This document shows, one piece after another, positions 26,014 through 39,445 of a DNA stretch of 64,000 nt (within the stretch, counting starts at the first letter, position 1; every line of letters begins with the position of its first letter). The stretch lies in assembly GCA_037975125.1 (NCBI GenBank), contig CM075852.1, forward strand, positions 18,687,297-18,751,296, written 5' to 3'. The notes under the pieces are model-generated. The model made no database searches. It saw only the letters and a program-made list of their open reading frames with translations, and was not told the DNA's origin. Source of the stretch: Latrodectus hesperus. Taxonomy: Eukaryota; Arthropoda; Arachnida; Araneae; Theridiidae. A program made the translations under genes and the position numbers.

Positions 26014-27179
26014 TAAAAAAAAATTTAAATTTTCCTGTTATGTATATTACTAAAATCTATGAAATTATCAAAATTTACATTTTTTTTAAATTTAAAAAAA
26101 GCAATTATTTTTCAGCTATCAGATTATATTATTTAAATTAAAATTCAATAATATCAACTCGCAAGATAACTATTAATGTTTTGGGTATAAATAGGTTGTG
26201 AATACTGTCCCATTTCCAGTTTCTATGCATGATAAGTTTTTAGCAGGCCTCGATTTTGAAATATTAGTAAAGCTTTGTAGCTTTGAAATTGAAAAGTGAT
26301 TACTTTAACTGATTTTTTTCCTCAATCAAACGAAAATAAGAATTGCTTTTAATTATGAATTTTATTGCATGTTTTTATATAATGCATACTGGATAATTTT
26401 TTTTTCTAATAAGTACTTTATTTTAAAGAGAGAAACGTGGTAAAAAATGTAAGATCTAGTAATTTTTTTATCTTTTTTACGAACTTTATTTAAAGAATTA
26501 TTTTACCGTTCCTAACATGTTTTTAAGAAGGAACATTTACAATATAAACAAGATGCAAAACCAACACATTTCCCATTTTCGCTAGATCATAACTGCTAAC
26601 GAATTCAACTAAATGTGGTTGTTTTAATGGCTTTTATACTATAGGAACAAAAAAAAACTTTTTTTCGTGTGATAGAAAGACAACTTACAGCTTAAAATTT
26701 GTTTCTTAATAACAACGAAAAAAATACGAGATATGTAAGCTTAAACACTTAATTTTGGCGTATTTCTGCGTATTCTTCTTAAACTATGCATTTGGCAGAA
26801 ATTTATTTGATAATCATCTCCGAAATGCGTAAAAGCATCATTCATATTGATATTATTGCCATACAGTGGCAATTGACAAAATTCGCTGCAACGATTTGAA
26901 TTTTGGTATTATATTTATTCAGCTTCGAATAAGAAATATTGCGTTCGGTACCACAAAAAAAATGACACTTTATTACCCTCGTATCTCATGGGAATGCTTG
27001 GGGTGGGTAAACATTTTCCAAGCAATATTTCTATAAATCAAACCAAATGGATACCGGAAACTTGGAAACTCGTGAATAAATCTTAGTTTGGAGAGAGAAA
27101 ATGTGATTTTTCAGCAAAAAATAAAGATCGCACCACTCTCCAAAGGAGGGGAGTGTCATAAAACACGTCAAACGGAAGC
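26014..27179. other. AT-rich intronic DNA, nothing recognised
   Basis: No supported feature. A T/A-rich stretch next to 26014 may be part of the target-site duplication of LINE-A (AAATTTTTTT also follows its 3' end near 24764). Confidence 0.45.
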
Positions 27180-27330
27180 ATATTTTCTAAGACAGCTGCC
27201 TGGTGGTCCTGGTGGCGGACTCCCGAGGTGGCACCGCGGAACGCATTTTAATTTCCGTTCTATACTCGATAAGGAGCGGGGGCTGTCTCGAGGCCCTAGG
27301 CAGCTCGTCACGTGACCACCCTTTGGAATT
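27180..27330. other. isolated CpG-rich patch
   Basis: About 150 bp with many CpG and GC-rich words (GGCGGACTCCCGAGG, GGCACCGCGG, CTCGAGGCCCTAGG) lie in a very AT-rich intron. Open frames cross it on the + strand but have no splice or start context. It could be a regulatory element or an internal promoter. Confidence 0.4.
27307..27316. promoter_or_regulatory. palindromic E-box GTCACGTGAC
   Basis: This exact 10-mer is the CLEAR/M-box type site bound by MiT/TFE and USF-family bHLH-ZIP proteins in animals. It lies at the edge of the CpG-rich patch, which makes chance occurrence less likely but does not prove use. Confidence 0.4.
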
Positions 27331-27578
27331 GAAGCTATATAATGATCTTGCTTGTAAATTAAATGGTGGCGAGATTTCTGTGGCGATTTCGAAACTATCT
27401 TTGGGGTAAAATAGTTTTATTTTACTTCAAAGAAATAGTAAAATAGATATAGTAGTTTTTTATTAATATATTTAGATATATTAAAGCACAATGTATGCAT
27501 AGTAATTTCAAATAGCATATCTTTGCTTGAGTGCTTATTGCAAAAAATGCATGAATTCTATATGTATTGATTTTTTTT

Positions 27579-28022
27579 TTAACCATAAAGTGGTTCTTTC
27601 GTTCCAGTTGAAATCATGTCTACATTACTTTATATAACAATTCTCATTAGTTTAAAACATTCATGACGTCAGATACCGTTTCTTCTACGTCACACATAAA
27701 TAATTACGTCATCGTATTGAGTCGGCGTTGTAGATACGACTTGTCGACGAATTTGCTGCCTGCCTTCGAATTGCATTCTTCGAACAGCAGCAAACAAGGC
27801 GAAATTCATCATCGAATGTTTGAGAATAGAGTCGGAGTTCATTTTGTTTATAAAATGATTTCTTAATAAGTACACTAAAGCATGGGTTTGAGCAGCCGTT
27901 TTCCAGCCATTAACTCATGACCAGTTCAACAGAAGAAAAGCAAAATGAAAAAGACAAGACAAAACGTCCAGTTTATGGTTAGTTTAAATCGGCAAAAATT
28001 ATTTGAATTTTTAAAAATTTCA
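27579..28022 (-). mobile_element. dispersed repeat C, copy 2
   Basis: The reverse complement aligns with 15672-16112 throughout. Plus-strand inner termini are CCATAAAGTGG (27583, after TTAA) and CCAGTTTATGG (to 27978, followed by TTAG). The minus strand keeps the peptide MNSDSILKHSMMNFALFA, AVRRMQFEGRQQ. GACGTCA/TGACGTC-type sites flank the frame in both copies. Confidence 0.75.
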
Positions 28023-31000
28023 TTTTTTTTTAAATTTTAAAGTCAAATACTGTTATAAGAAATGCAGAGATACATGTTTGCTACATTTTTTATTAGACCG
28101 ATCAGTAATCATGATTTTCATTATCACCTCGGACATGAATGTTTGTAATAGTTTTGAGTGTGCTTTAAACTGTTTCAGCCAAATTATGCAAGAAAATGAT
28201 CGAGTGACAAAAAAGAAACTCAAAGCAAACAAATCTATTTTTTTGTGTTAATATCTATAGAGTTAATTATACAATTCCTAAAAAAATTTGCTTTGAAGAT
28301 TTTTTTTTTTAAATTTCTGTTTTTTCCCAAAGCTTTCAAAATTTCATAATTTCAGTTTTAAAATTGAAAATAATGTAAATTATGATATTTTATCTATTTT
28401 GTGAAATGTATATGATTTTTGAAAACATCAAACTTCATCAGGAAGAAAACATATTTCAGCAAAAAATATTTCGTGAACGTTTATACTTTATTATCATAGA
28501 TTTTTTGTTAAATTTATTATATTTTAATAATAATGCAATATTTATACCAGTTATTATTATTTTATTTCTTTTTTATACAAATATTTTCATCGCAGCTATA
28601 GCTTTATTTATTAGAAACAATTTTTAAAATGCTTGCCTTTTAGCCCCCAGTTTGAATTTCATCATAACACTTTTTAGGTTTTTATGTACTTATCCTGCTA
28701 AATTTTATAAATTTTGTACTTTTTCTTAATTTGAAATTAAGTCATCCGCTATACATTCTAACTTTGACATTGAACTATAATTATTAATTGGCACAGGCTT
28801 TGTTACACTTATTCCTTTTATTTTATTATTGGAGTTGGAATAACCCATGCAAACATTTTTATATGTATTTAGCTCAATTTTAATAAAAGCAGTTTCAAAA
28901 GAAAATTTTATTACTTAAATTATTCCTACAATTTTTTCAAAGAGTAGGAAATTTGTTCTAATATCTTCTAAAGCTGATTGAAATTATATGGAAAATATCA
29001 ACCGTGGAATAATCGCGTATGTGTATAATAATATTAAGTTTTTTTACATGAGCCTTATATGATTAAATTAATATACTTTTTTCATTAAAATAAGAATCTT
29101 TCCCATTTACTAATGATAAAAATTCTCATCTAAAACAGTTAAAGGTAAATTTACAAGACAAAAGTTTGAAAAGTCAAGAATTTAAAGTAACTGATTTGAG
29201 AGCTTCTTGCACTCACCTCATTTCCCAAGAAAAAGCATCAATGAAAAATAAGGATAATCAGAAACTAACGATACTAAAAAAATCTAATTGTTATTTCTTA
29301 TGATTAAGTTAGCTCAATTAATGTTATTTGATATCTGTTTCTGTTCCCTGGAATAATCTCACAGTAGCAGTTTAAAAATAAAATTGTTTGCACCTAAACT
29401 ACTTCGGTAAAAATTAATTGGAAACACTAGTAGTAAATAAATTATGTTAATGAAACTATTTGAAAATAACCGTTTAATTATATCACAGTTTTCCTTAAAG
29501 CAAATATCACTGACTTCAAAACAAAGCTTATAATTAAAAAAAGCCTTTTATAAATTTCTAAAATTCTTATTCTTAACTGGGCTCTTGCTTATGATTGGGT
29601 TGTTTTTAGGATATATTTTTATATAAATGTTTTAGTAAGAAATATTTTTAAATGTTTTCTATTTGTTTTTTAAGTTTACGTATTTAGTTTTGTATTGATT
29701 AATGTATTACTATTTAATGTTTTTTTCCTATTAATATTAGTATTTATACGTAATTATTTTTCTTGTACTTAATTTCCCCAAAAAGGAAAACAAAAATTAA
29801 ACATCAGAGCAAATTAAACTTCAGCATCAGTCTTTGTAATGCATTGAACAGGAAATGCTGAGAAAAATATTCACAAGAGAGAAATGCTAATTCATTTTAT
29901 CAAACACACCTGCCTCGCATTACAAGAGAACTGAATTTTTTCGAAAGTTACTCAATTTATATGAATGAAGTAGGAAAAACTTAAAAAGAGAAAAAAAGTC
30001 ACGAAGCAATCTAAAAATGCTGACAGGAGCAAAAGCGGCGAGCTTTGATAAACGTTGCCAAAAAAATGTGCGTTATATTTATATCAAAGGAACAACTTCA
30101 AGAAGTGTTTGTTTGGGAAAGTGAAGTGCTTTTTTTTCTACCTTTTCCCAAGATGACATATTTAAGTGTTAATTTTTTTTAGTGTTTTTTTTTTATATTT
30201 TATTTACTTTAAAATTGCAGTGTATTTGTTCACTGCTGTCAGCTTGTTGTCTTTTTGCCGCCTCTGTACCTCATCTCGTGGTTGGCACTACATTCATCTT
30301 TGGCAACCGCATGATGGGGTAAAAAAAGTCATTAAGATTCTTATTTTCATATAAAATGAGATGATTTCAACAAAAGCTGGAATGGTTTGGCTTGCGGCTG
30401 GTACAATAAGCAAATTTAGCCTGCGATTGAATTTATTGATATATGTTTCGACTACAAAGTTTTTTTTATTATTTTTTAAAATTTCATTTAAATAATAAAT
30501 CATTATGATTGTTTTAAACGAAATTTTTATTATTTAATTAAAATTAAAATGCTCAAACAAACTGAATAAATAGTCCTGATTATAGATCCGTGTTTCTTTC
30601 ATCAATTATGCAGTTTTTTTTTGTTTTTTTCAATCATAATAAAAAAAAGTAGTTGATTGGAATTCTATTCAATTTAAGTTTGAATATTCCACTAGAAATT
30701 CTTGTACGATATTGCTCAAAATACAGTGACAAAAATTAGAACAATTTCTTACCATGCTACATATTTTAGAAGTAGAAATAATACATTCATAATCTTATGA
30801 TAGTTATGTCATAAATAATTTGTGGCTCAGTCTTAATCTTCCGTTAATAATGATTTGTGAAATATTGTTTTTAAATGAACTTTTGTTATTGAAAAATGCT
30901 ATTAATATTAAAATGAAAAAAAAAATTTATATGCAGATATATCGTGTTTTAAATAATGTTTTTAAATTACAAATATCACTTTTATAATCAGTTAATTCTG

Positions 31001-31898
31001 TTATAAATAAATATTACAATATTTAAATCTATTACAAGTATTGTAATTTGTATGATTTTAAATTTTATAATTATGGTGGGGTAATTTTCAATTTGACTGC
31101 TGTTATTAAACTAAAAAATAAATATATATAACTAATATATACTAAATATATATAAATATATATATAACTTTAATATAAAAATAACATGAAATATAATAAA
31201 ACGGAATGAAAATTTTTCGAGTAATATTGAAAAAAGCTTATGGTTATTCAATAAAATTTTTAATAAATATTATTATTAATTTTTGATTACTATAAAAGGT
31301 TCTCTCATATGTATGTTATCGATTAAAATGTCGATGTAAAAAAATTAGAATAAATATTAACTTTGACATATTTTGAATTCACGAGAAAACTTACTGTTGC
31401 ATATCGAATTATTTAAAATGACTTGATAACTTATCAGTTTATTTCAGTTTTAATTTTCTTTAGAGTGAGCGATTGTTTTAATTTCATTTTATTTCACAAA
31501 TAAATGTACGCTCAGCATATTGCTTACCTTTAACCATACTCTCTTTATATAGTTCATTCTTGATGTCACAAGTTGTTTTGGACGATCATTGAATTAAATA
31601 AAGATAAAGATTAGATGTTTTTCTTCCCTTTAATTTTTCTGTAATTGATAGTTATATGACTAATTTGAGTCATTTTAACGTTTCATTGTTTTTTAATGTA
31701 TATTATTTCCTGTTTTATCATTTCCAAAATTAAAAATATTTAAAAAAGTTTTTACCATTATTTGTTTTTTTTTTAATTTCTTATCTGGAAAAGAATGATA
31801 TAATTAATAAAGATAACGGAAATTTTTTTTATCTGAATATATATTTCTGATAAATGTACACTAATTTTAAATCTTTTCAGTAAATAATATTTCCACTG

Positions 31899-31910
31899 AT
31901 AGATGGCAGC
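31899..31910 (+). promoter_or_regulatory. CTCF-core-like motif, partial
   Basis: ATAGATGGCAGC matches the AGRKGGCRS part of the CTCF consensus and the motif next to the tRNA-His genes, but the following CAC is not kept. Confidence 0.3.
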
Positions 31911-32455
31911 ATATATGAAATTTTTCAAATTTTTAGAGGATTGCTTATAAGTAATCAGTACGGCTCATCAAAAAAGTCTTTTTTTTTTCAAATTATTAGT
32001 TTTCTTTACTTGTAAATTTGTTAATTACGCTTCTTCCCCTTAATTAAATGTATAGATTGAAGAGAATTTGGAATTTCGCACTCATGTTATTAATCTATCT
32101 TTATTAGTCTTTTTATATGTTCTTTATATATTTTCAGTTCTTTTATTATTCCATAATCAAATTCAAATGTAGTTATAATTCTCTGAATATATTAAAATGT
32201 GTTTACTGTGTTTAAAAAAGTTTTAAAATTAAAATCCCTTTCAGTTTTTTTTTTTCTAGTTCCAATAATTTCTTCAAGTAACTTCTATTTCAAATATTTC
32301 ATTGATAAAAATTTTTATAACCAGGATTCAAGCTTAGATTATTGTGTCATTTGTCTTTTAAACCATTCAGTATATAGATTAACAAATATATCTTTACCCA
32401 CGAAATAAGCCCCTCTCCTTTATCTTTATTACCCATTGAATTTATTTTTCCTTTC

Positions 32456-32469
32456 CTAGATGGCACCAC
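32456..32469 (+). promoter_or_regulatory. CTCF-core-like motif, solitary
   Basis: CTAGATGGCACCAC fits AGRKGGCRSY completely and equals the form found in SINE family A (on its minus strand). No SINE sequence surrounds it. Confidence 0.4.
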
Positions 32470-33339
32470 TGATTATATCAGTCTAATGTTTACATATCAA
32501 AGTATTTCTACGGAAATATTATATTAAATAAATGAAATTTTGTATCCGTATAATTTTTTAAAAAAGAAGAGAATGTAATTTTCGACTTTAATATTTATCT
32601 GACGTAAAAGAATTCGTCTAAAATCCGAATTTTAATAAAATAATCAAAATTTATTTGAATTAATGTTACCGGTGTGGGTTTCATTAATTATCTCGCTGTT
32701 CCCAAAGCTATTTTTTATTTTTTCATGTAACTGCTTTCTGGATCGATTGTTAATATTTGGCGGCCATGATTCCATATTGCTATATTATGTATCCTGTAAA
32801 TATTATGAACACTTTTAACGGGCAGGAAGTATTTTATTTATACTTCTGTTAATCATATTAGAAAAATTAGAAGTATAATGTATGCGGCTATTCAGTACAG
32901 TACACATTAATTTCAATAAGAAAATTTTAAATTATGTGTTCTTTTCATGGTGAAAGCTTTTTATAATAGGAGACTATATATATATGTATATATAACGGCT
33001 TTCTAATTTTAATACATAAAAAAATCGTTCACATTTATGAAGTTTAGATAAATTATCTATCAAAACCCCGTTTTTTTAAAAGAAATATTGAATTTTATTA
33101 ATTTAATAATCAGTTTTTATAAGGCAACATATTTCGTATTGTATTTTGTGGAGACATTAATTCTGTCGCGACCTTACAGCATTTAGAATCATTGGGTTAT
33201 TATACTAAAATATTTTCAATTTAAAAAAGGAAATGATTTCAGTTAATTTCATTATATTATCCAGCAAATTCCTTATTACTAGCGAAAATTCATTATTTGT
33301 TTTATTAATTCCACAAAAACTTTTTTATTGTTTCAGTTT

Positions 33340-33560
33340 AATTTAAGGGTCATTTCATGAGAGGAATTTCCCTTGGGGGGCAGGTGTTGCAGGTCTGTCC
33401 TCTGCGCACGCGTTTGTGGAGGTGGGTGCTTGAGAATTTTCCAAAATTTTCCATGGCGACTGACGCGGATTAGGTCCACTGACCTTAGATTCCTTAGACC
33501 TCAGAAAGATTTCGCAGTATACGTTCACAAGCTTCTATTTTTTAGGCTGCGCTACTACTA
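33340..33560. other. G+C-richer patch, unassigned
   Basis: Contains GGGGGGCAGGTGTTGCAGG, GCGCACGCG and a forward open frame rich in Cys and Arg. There are no convincing splice sites and no repeat partner in the window. Confidence 0.3.
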
Positions 33561-34530
33561 CACAGTGTTAACTGTAAAAATAATTTAGATGAATAGGTTT
33601 CAAGTGTATCAATTTTCATGGTTCAAATAATTTTTTAAATATTCAGTCTTCAAATATTTAGTTATTTTGAGCCTCCTCCAAGTATCCAAATTGAGATTTT
33701 TGGAGGATTCTTAAAAAGCATTATTTAAAGATGAGAATTATACTTTTTATGAAATATATTAATCGTGTTTTGAAGGTTGATATCCATTTCGATCACTTTT
33801 GTAGAAGAATGAAATGTTAAAAGTACTTAAAATATTTTTAAAATACAGCTTCTACTCTTTTATAATAATTATCTTGCGTTATGTATATTCTTGCGTATGT
33901 TAATAAATCATACATTACAAAAAAAAATAAAAAACTAGCAAACACTTATTTTAGATATAATTAGCGAGTTAAAATTACATATGTAAATATATAATTGTGT
34001 TTTATATTTATTATTTTTCACTAGAATATAGTAAATACATATAAACTCGTTATATAAATTTTATTTTTTACATTTTGTTTTCTTTCAGAACTAATGCCAA
34101 CATGATTTTGATTATTTTTTAATTTTCAATTTAAAAAATGTACTATTCTATTCAATAAATACAAAAAAATACTGGAATTTACTGTTGTGTATTATAAATC
34201 TTGAGCATCGAACAAAAAATTAAATAGCGTATTTAAGTCAAGTTTTAAGCAAATTTAACCTAAATCAGTTGAAAATAGCAAATTTCTTTCGTATATTCAG
34301 CGGTATAAGATAAAATGTTATGTTGTATTCCAAGAGTCAAAATTTAAAAGTACCTAGCACAAAATACTGATAAATTCTTATGTATAAAAACATTTTTTTA
34401 AATTTACTTATATTTCTAAAATTTGTGAAAAAATTGATTTTGTGTCCTTAAGTTTTACCTCAGAACAACGAATGAAATTTTTCTCTCTTTCATGCTGTAA
34501 TTTTCTCACTCTCCCTAAAACAAAAAGAAA

Positions 34531-34602
34531 TGCCGTGACCAGGATTCGAACCTGGGTTATTGCGGCCACAACGCAATGTACTAACCACTATACGATCACG
34601 GC
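34531..34602 (-). tRNA. tRNA-His (GTG), gene 1
   Basis: The 72-nt cloverleaf on the minus strand has acceptor arms GCCGTGA/TCACGGC, D-arm/A box GTATAGTGGTTAGTAC, anticodon arm TTGCG TTGTGGC CGCAA with anticodon GTG, T-arm/B box GGTTCGAATCC and an A discriminator. All stems pair. TTTCTTTTTG follows the 3' end and serves as a Pol III terminator. The sequence is identical to genes 2 and 3. It is antisense to the surrounding split gene. A CTCF-like motif lies 146 bp from its 5' end at 34748. Confidence 0.98.
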
Positions 34603-34747
34603 TACGTAAAAGTAACATTTTAAAAGCTTATTCTTAAAGGCGTAACGCTCCAGTTATGTTGAACAGAGGACATAATGCACCTTTCCTCCAAGACACGCCC
34701 CACCCCTTTTCAACGGCTATTAACGGCATAATCGCACTTTATCCTCA

Positions 34748-34761
34748 CTAGATGGCAGCAC
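34748..34761 (+). promoter_or_regulatory. CTCF-like site upstream of tRNA-His 1
   Basis: CTAGATGGCAGCAC, preceded by CA, fits the AGRKGGCRSY core of the CTCF consensus. It lies upstream of the tRNA 5' end; the same word occurs upstream of the other two tRNA-His genes. Confidence 0.5.
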
Positions 34762-36798
34762 TACTTTAATTCATAGATAACAGATGATAATTTATATGGA
34801 AGAAAAGAGTTGACATTTTGCGATCATTGTATTATCGATTTATTGTAAAATTTATATTTATTTTTTTTAAATAATTTCATGCATACTTTCAACTGATTTT
34901 CTTATTTTCTGAATTGTCATTTTATAAAAAGATTTTTAACCAAGACATGATTTTATGACAATTTTTTTATATATAACACCCTATTGTAAATTTTACTAAT
35001 ACATTATGAAATGTTGAAAATCAATCTAACAAATAAATGTATTTTTTTCTGTTGCTATGTAGTAGAAGTAATAGTATCGTGTGTTCAAAATAGAATAGGA
35101 TGCTAATTATATCTCTGTTTAATCAAAAGAATCATTTCATAATCTGTTAGCAATTTTTAATGTATTTTTATTTCTAGAAACAAAGAATATTTCATCGAAT
35201 ACTTTTTTAGTTTCTTTTTCATTTATTTTTTAGAATTTACTAAGATTCAAATACAGATAAATACGAAGTAAAGAAAAACATTTTAAATAAATTTTATTTA
35301 AAATTCAAATTATTAAATAATTTTTTAGCCTAAAATTATAATGGATTTTTTAATTAATTAATGTATAAATTTAAAATATTTCTTTGATTCATCAAATTTT
35401 GGTTAGAAAAATTTCAAAGCAAATTCTGATAAATTTCGGGTTAAATTTCACGCATATAATTTCACGAAATAATAATTTTCAAAAATATACTACATTAGCC
35501 TATAGTTGGAAGTTTTTCTTGGGAGAGAGAGTGAGAAATGTTTCACTATGGGACCAAATGTGTCTCAAAATGGAATTAAGTACAGAATGTTTATTTCCTA
35601 AAATATTATGCAATTAATTAAATGTTTGTGGCTTGATTAAGTCATTCGAAGTTAAGCTGAAATACTTAAATGTTAAAAATATTTTAGGTTCTATTGTGGG
35701 CGTTGTTTCCCTTGAAGTAAGCAACAAAGTCAGTTTGGGGAATACTATCCTTTCAAAAGACAGATAGCATTTGAAATGCAAAAATAAGATTATTTTGGTT
35801 TTTAAAAATATAAGTATTTAAATTTTATTTTCTATAAAAGTTTAGGAAGTTAATCATACTTCGTTTCATTTTAACATGAAGACAGTGTGATGAAGAAAAT
35901 AAAATTAAAAAATTATGTAATCATTATACCGTAATCACACATATGTTGAAATCATTACTATCTTTCAAAAATAATTCTTTAAAGTGCTGTCAAAATATTC
36001 ATAGTTGCTGTCTGACTATACTAAATTCAATTTAACAATCAACTAACTCTGTTTAAAAAATTTCATTTTCACCCTCTCGCTTGGTAACTGGATTTTTTGT
36101 TTCATTTAATCTATTTTCATCTGAAACACAAGCACAATTTCAATAACTATCAGAAATATCTGTTTCAGAAAAACGTATGTCAAACTAAAGACTTATGAAT
36201 AAAACTTTCTTGTTGACAGGTAGGCTCTAATAATCTCAATATTTTTTCTATGTAAAGCTCCCTTAAAGTTTACAAATATTTGGAAACTTGCATTTTCAGT
36301 TTAAGATTCAAGAAATTTTTATACGGTATATTGCAATCAATGATCTTCGAACATAAATCCAAATATTCCAATTGATGAAGTGAAATATGTTAAATATAAT
36401 CCAGATTGGATATCAAAATTATAGAAATAAAAAATTGCATTAAAATGAGCTCAGCTCTCATAACTTCAAATGATTAGTTTTGTTGTCAAATTCTCCTAGA
36501 GCAAGTTCTTATTTTTAATTGTTCTTAGGAATTCTTAGATTTAATGATTTAGAAAAAGTAGCATATATCCATGTCAGTTCAGATAAATTAGCTTGAAATT
36601 GATAGTACCATATTTGAAATATAAATGAACAAGTTGCTGTTTCATAAATTGATATTTTCTGAATTTATTATTTGTAATACAGTATTATAAAATTTCTTAA
36701 ATAATAAAGAAACATATTTTAGCATTTAGATTGTGTTTATTTATTTTTTTTTAACTAAAACTAATATATTTCCATGTTTGAATAAAATTAAAAAGGAA

Positions 36799-36870
36799 TG
36801 CCGTGACCAGGATTCGAACCTGGGTTATTGCGGCCACAACGCAATGTACTAACCACTATACGATCACGGC
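36799..36870 (-). tRNA. tRNA-His (GTG), gene 2
   Basis: Identical in all 72 positions to gene 1, with anticodon GTG, intact A and B boxes and TTCCTTTTTA after the 3' end as terminator. Its 5' flank shares GGAGCAGAACG with gene 3 (AGAGCAGAACG) at about 45-60 bp upstream, and gene 1 has a related GGAGCGTTACG. Confidence 0.98.
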
Positions 36871-36985
36871 TTCGAGTCTCAAGATTCTTAAAACACATTT
36901 AATCAAATCGTTCTGCTCCATTTAGAGCTCTTGGAGATAATGTTAACCACACCCTTCTCTAGCAGCGAAATACCATGCCTTTATA

Positions 36986-36999
36986 CTAGATGGCAGCAC
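36986..36999 (+). promoter_or_regulatory. CTCF-like site upstream of tRNA-His 2
   Basis: CTAGATGGCAGCAC, the same 14-mer as at 34748, 116 bp upstream of the tRNA 5' end. Confidence 0.5.
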
Positions 37000-37968
37000 T
37001 GCAATAATTTTAATCTTTAAATTTCCGAAAAATGAAAAATTAACCAGATTCTGTGATTTCATGTTCTAGAGTTACTCTTAGTTAAATTGCTTTACATATT
37101 TTTATACAGTGTTAATGCATTTTATAAGTATTAGTAATTATGTATTTAAAATGAATTTGCTTTTAACGCGCTTAAGATCTTTGTCAAATATGAAGTCTAC
37201 ATTAATTTATATATTATTTTAAAATAACTAAAAAATGTACCGTTAAGTTTTAAAATTTCTTAACTATCTGTGAAAAAACTTTAGTTTCACAAGATATTAA
37301 ATCAGTAGTTTCTGAAATGGATGATATTATGTGTTTTTTAGTGTTATTCCTATTCAGAATTTTTAAAAATTGGTTTATCAAAATTTTTAAATTTAACTTA
37401 TTTCTAAAAATAATTTTTCCAGATTTATTATTATTATCACCAATGTAATTTTTCCATAAGATAATTTTATAAAAATAAAAGTACTCTTTTTTTGTGATGC
37501 TTAATTGAGTATGTTTCTTTCAGTATTTTTTGGGAACTGTTATTTTTAACTTTTAAAAAAGAAAATTCCCCCGTCCCCCCCAAATTTTTTTTCAATGTGT
37601 TAAAACATGTATGACTTTATTGTACAAAATTATAATTCTGTTACTTTCTTAGAATTGTGTATAAGGTTACATTATTTATTCTATACTTGAAATTATATTC
37701 TTGAAATATATAATTTTGGCTCCAAGTTTCGGGTTTTAATTCTTTTATACACATGAAACAATTGAAACGCGAAGCTTGAAGCCAAAAGATTTAATTTTAG
37801 GTGTGATACATATGTATCTATCATATATCTAATAACTTACAGGTAAGTATCCAATGATTTATTCGTTATCAAAGATTACTTTGTTTAAAATAATTTCAAC
37901 TTGTTCATTTGCCAAGAAATGATTAGACTAAAATGATCAACGGAATTTTCTGCAGTATCAAATATATG

Positions 37969-37982
37969 CTAGATGGCAGCAC
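37969..37982 (+). promoter_or_regulatory. CTCF-like site, solitary
   Basis: CTAGATGGCAGCAC again, but with no tRNA gene within the expected 100-200 bp to its left. Either the tRNA gene was lost or the site stands alone. Confidence 0.45.
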
Positions 37983-38810
37983 TGTTTTGTAAGCATTAAA
38001 GAATTGCTATGTCCTGTGATTTTGCTTAAACAAGATACATTTACTGCAAATTAAAAGTGGGCAAATTTTTAAAATTATGTATATCTATTTTTTCAAATGT
38101 TTAATTCAATAATTGTATATCCACACTAAATACATTGGTGAAAACAGAATTTCAGCCTAAAAAATAGTGTGTTCAAATTCAGTATGCTGAGAATGATTTG
38201 TACTTAGTCATGTTCTCAAAAATTGTTTGCGTCCTGGTCTGTATATTAGATGCAACATCTCCAACTTTTTTTTTCCGCATAAAGGAAACGCGACTCAAGA
38301 TTTGTTGCGAGAATTGATAATCAACTGTTAGCATTTATTAATTTATGTTATTATTTTTTATCATATTCATGAGCATTTTTGATTTTTTGGGTTTTGAATC
38401 TATTTTTTGATATGGAACTGAAAAAAAATTATGTATATGTTTAATTATTAAAAAAATTTGTGTATCCACAAAATTATCCTGTTGCCATTATTTCTTGGTA
38501 ACAATATATAAATAAGAGTTGTAATATAATTTCTTTTATATAAAATTTCTTTTTATTTGAAAATTCATATTGTTCTTCTGATTATTAGATTTATATGATA
38601 AATTATCTAAACTAAACAAGTATTTCTCTTATTTTGGATCTAGTATTAAAATAAGTATTTAGCAAGTAATAGTAAAAAGCTGTATTATGTACTGATTTTG
38701 GAAATTTTAATTAAAAGAAGTAATGCTTCACTGGTAACATCAGCATGTTGGTTGTCTTTTATTCAATTTCTTGCAAATTCCCAAAGTAATATTTACTCAC
38801 ACAGTTTTAA

Positions 38811-38863
38811 ATAAATCTCTTATTTAAGTATACCAAAAAGGTATACTTAAATAAGAGATTTAT
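38811..38863. repeat. perfect 24-bp-arm hairpin
   Basis: The arms ATAAATCTCTTATTTAAGTA + TACC and GGTA + TACTTAAATAAGAGATTTAT pair without mismatch around the loop AAAAA. A further GTTTTA/TAAAAC pairs after a 2-nt gap. It could be a tiny foldback element or a transcribed hairpin. Confidence 0.9.
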
Positions 38864-39445
38864 AAAACAGTCAGTTAGCAATCCGGAAGTTTTGTGTGTG
38901 AAACACCTATTTTAAATCTAAATATAGATTGCATCTGTTTCAGTGTTAGAAAATAAAATATAAAAATATATTAATTTAAAATAAAGATTATGTAATGCTT
39001 AAAATATATTTGATATTGTAATCTGAAATGTGTAATATATACATTAACATTAAATGTTTATGCACGTTAGAAATGTTAATTATACATTTGAAATTACGTA
39101 AGTTGTAATTGAAAATATAAAATAAATTTTCCGCTCTCCCATTTTCATTATCTTTCAATGGCAAACTTGCAACAGTAAGATTGTTCTTCAATAATAAATG
39201 GTCTTAATTTGAGTTCTGACTTTTTACATTAAAGAATTTAAATAAATTTTAAAAATTTTATTTTTAAAGAAAAATCAATATTTAACGATATATAAATAAA
39301 ACTCGTCATTAATGTTTTGTAATTTTATTGAAAAGAAGTTAAGTATTTTTGGATAAATTTAAGAAATAACTTTTTTTATTAACTATTGTTTTTACTGGAG
39401 ATGTTCGTTTTTACATTTTAGTTAACATTATGCATTCAAAAAATG

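Larger units (their letters stand above)
28023..34530. other. long AT-rich intronic desert
   Basis: Apart from two CTCF-like motifs (31899, 32456) and a G+C-richer patch at 33340-33560, I see nothing. At 30215-30330 a patch preceded by AAAATTGCAG is open in two forward frames and could be an exon or old repeat, but it has no matching donor. Confidence 0.45.

Noticed and set aside
30215..30330. Exon candidate after AAAATTGCAG
   Set aside because: Two frames are open but no donor is present, and the phase cannot be tested.
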